From positions 1-5,858 of the forward strand of contig JBGCEM010000014.1 of assembly GCA_045106335.1 (NCBI GenBank): a stretch of DNA of 5,858 nucleotides. The letters run 5' to 3'. The notes under the pieces are model-generated. The model searched no databases and was not told the DNA's origin. It saw nothing but the letters and a program-made list of their open reading frames with translations. Below, piece after piece: positions 5,797-5,858 of the stretch (position 1 is the first letter of the stretch; the number at the start of each line of letters is the position of its first letter). The DNA is from Aliishimia sp045106335 (GTDB lineage: Bacteria > Pseudomonadota > Alphaproteobacteria > Rhodobacterales > Rhodobacteraceae). Both the position numbers and the translations under genes were made by a program.

Positions 5797-5858
5797 TTCA
5801 TGTCCTCCCAAAATTTTCGTACTGGCGGTCTTTTGACCTTTTTCTGTAAACACGCACA
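5797..5858 (-). promoter_or_regulatory. Leader immediately upstream of dctP
   Basis: The 62 bases before dctP contain the strong ribosome binding site (5803-5808), an AAAATTTT palindrome at 5810-5817 and a small dyad GGTC-TTTT-GACC at 5827-5838. No complete promoter can be assigned because the window ends here. Whether dctP is the first gene of the transcript cannot be decided. Confidence 0.4.

Noticed and set aside
5797..5853. In-frame extension of dctP upstream to a GTG at 5853
   Set aside because: It would place 19 polar residues before a clear signal peptide, while the ATG at 5796 has a strong, well-spaced ribosome binding site.
1..5858. CRISPR arrays, tRNA genes, insertion sequences, attachment sites
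   Set aside because: No regularly spaced repeats, cloverleaf signatures, transposase frames or terminal inverted repeats were seen.

Overview
The window carries one gene set, all transcribed from the minus strand, so it reads from high to low coordinates. Composition, the TRAP-transporter style and the protein sequences suggest an alphaproteobacterium, probably of the Rhodobacteraceae/Roseobacter group. This is an inference from protein resemblance, because no rRNA or other marker gene is present. There is no sign of an insertion sequence, phage, CRISPR array or tRNA.

Layout in transcription order. (1) 5796-2444 encodes a complete tripartite TRAP transporter: a secreted solute-binding protein (DctP type), a four-helix small permease (DctQ type) and a large permease (DctM type). 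The three are tightly packed, and dctM starts at TTG within the dctQ stop. The large permease is unusually long because about 115 soluble residues interrupt its C-terminal half. (2) 2327-1563 encodes an NAD-type short-chain dehydrogenase closely resembling type II 3-hydroxyacyl-CoA dehydrogenases (HSD10-like). (3) 1558-1388 is a 56-codon ORF of unknown nature, coupled to the dehydrogenase upstream and overlapping the next gene by ATGA. (4) 1391-933 encodes a MarR-family regulator. (5) 932-363 is a gap of about 570 bases. It holds a palindrome containing a perfect TATAAT, a 10-bp inverted repeat, a short direct repeat and one doubtful 95-codon ORF. (6) 362-1 is the N-terminal part of a benzoate-CoA-ligase-like acyl-CoA synthetase that runs off the left edge. 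It has no stop codon within the window, so only its start is visible.

Taken together this looks like an uptake-and-activation locus for an organic, probably aromatic or aryl-aliphatic, carboxylic acid. The TRAP system would import the acid, the ligase would make its CoA thioester, the dehydrogenase would oxidise a 3-hydroxyacyl-CoA intermediate, and the MarR protein would sense the acid or its CoA ester and control transcription. The substrate cannot be read from the sequence. The parts least explained by known families are the DctM insertion, the 56-codon ORF and the dyad-rich region before the ligase gene.
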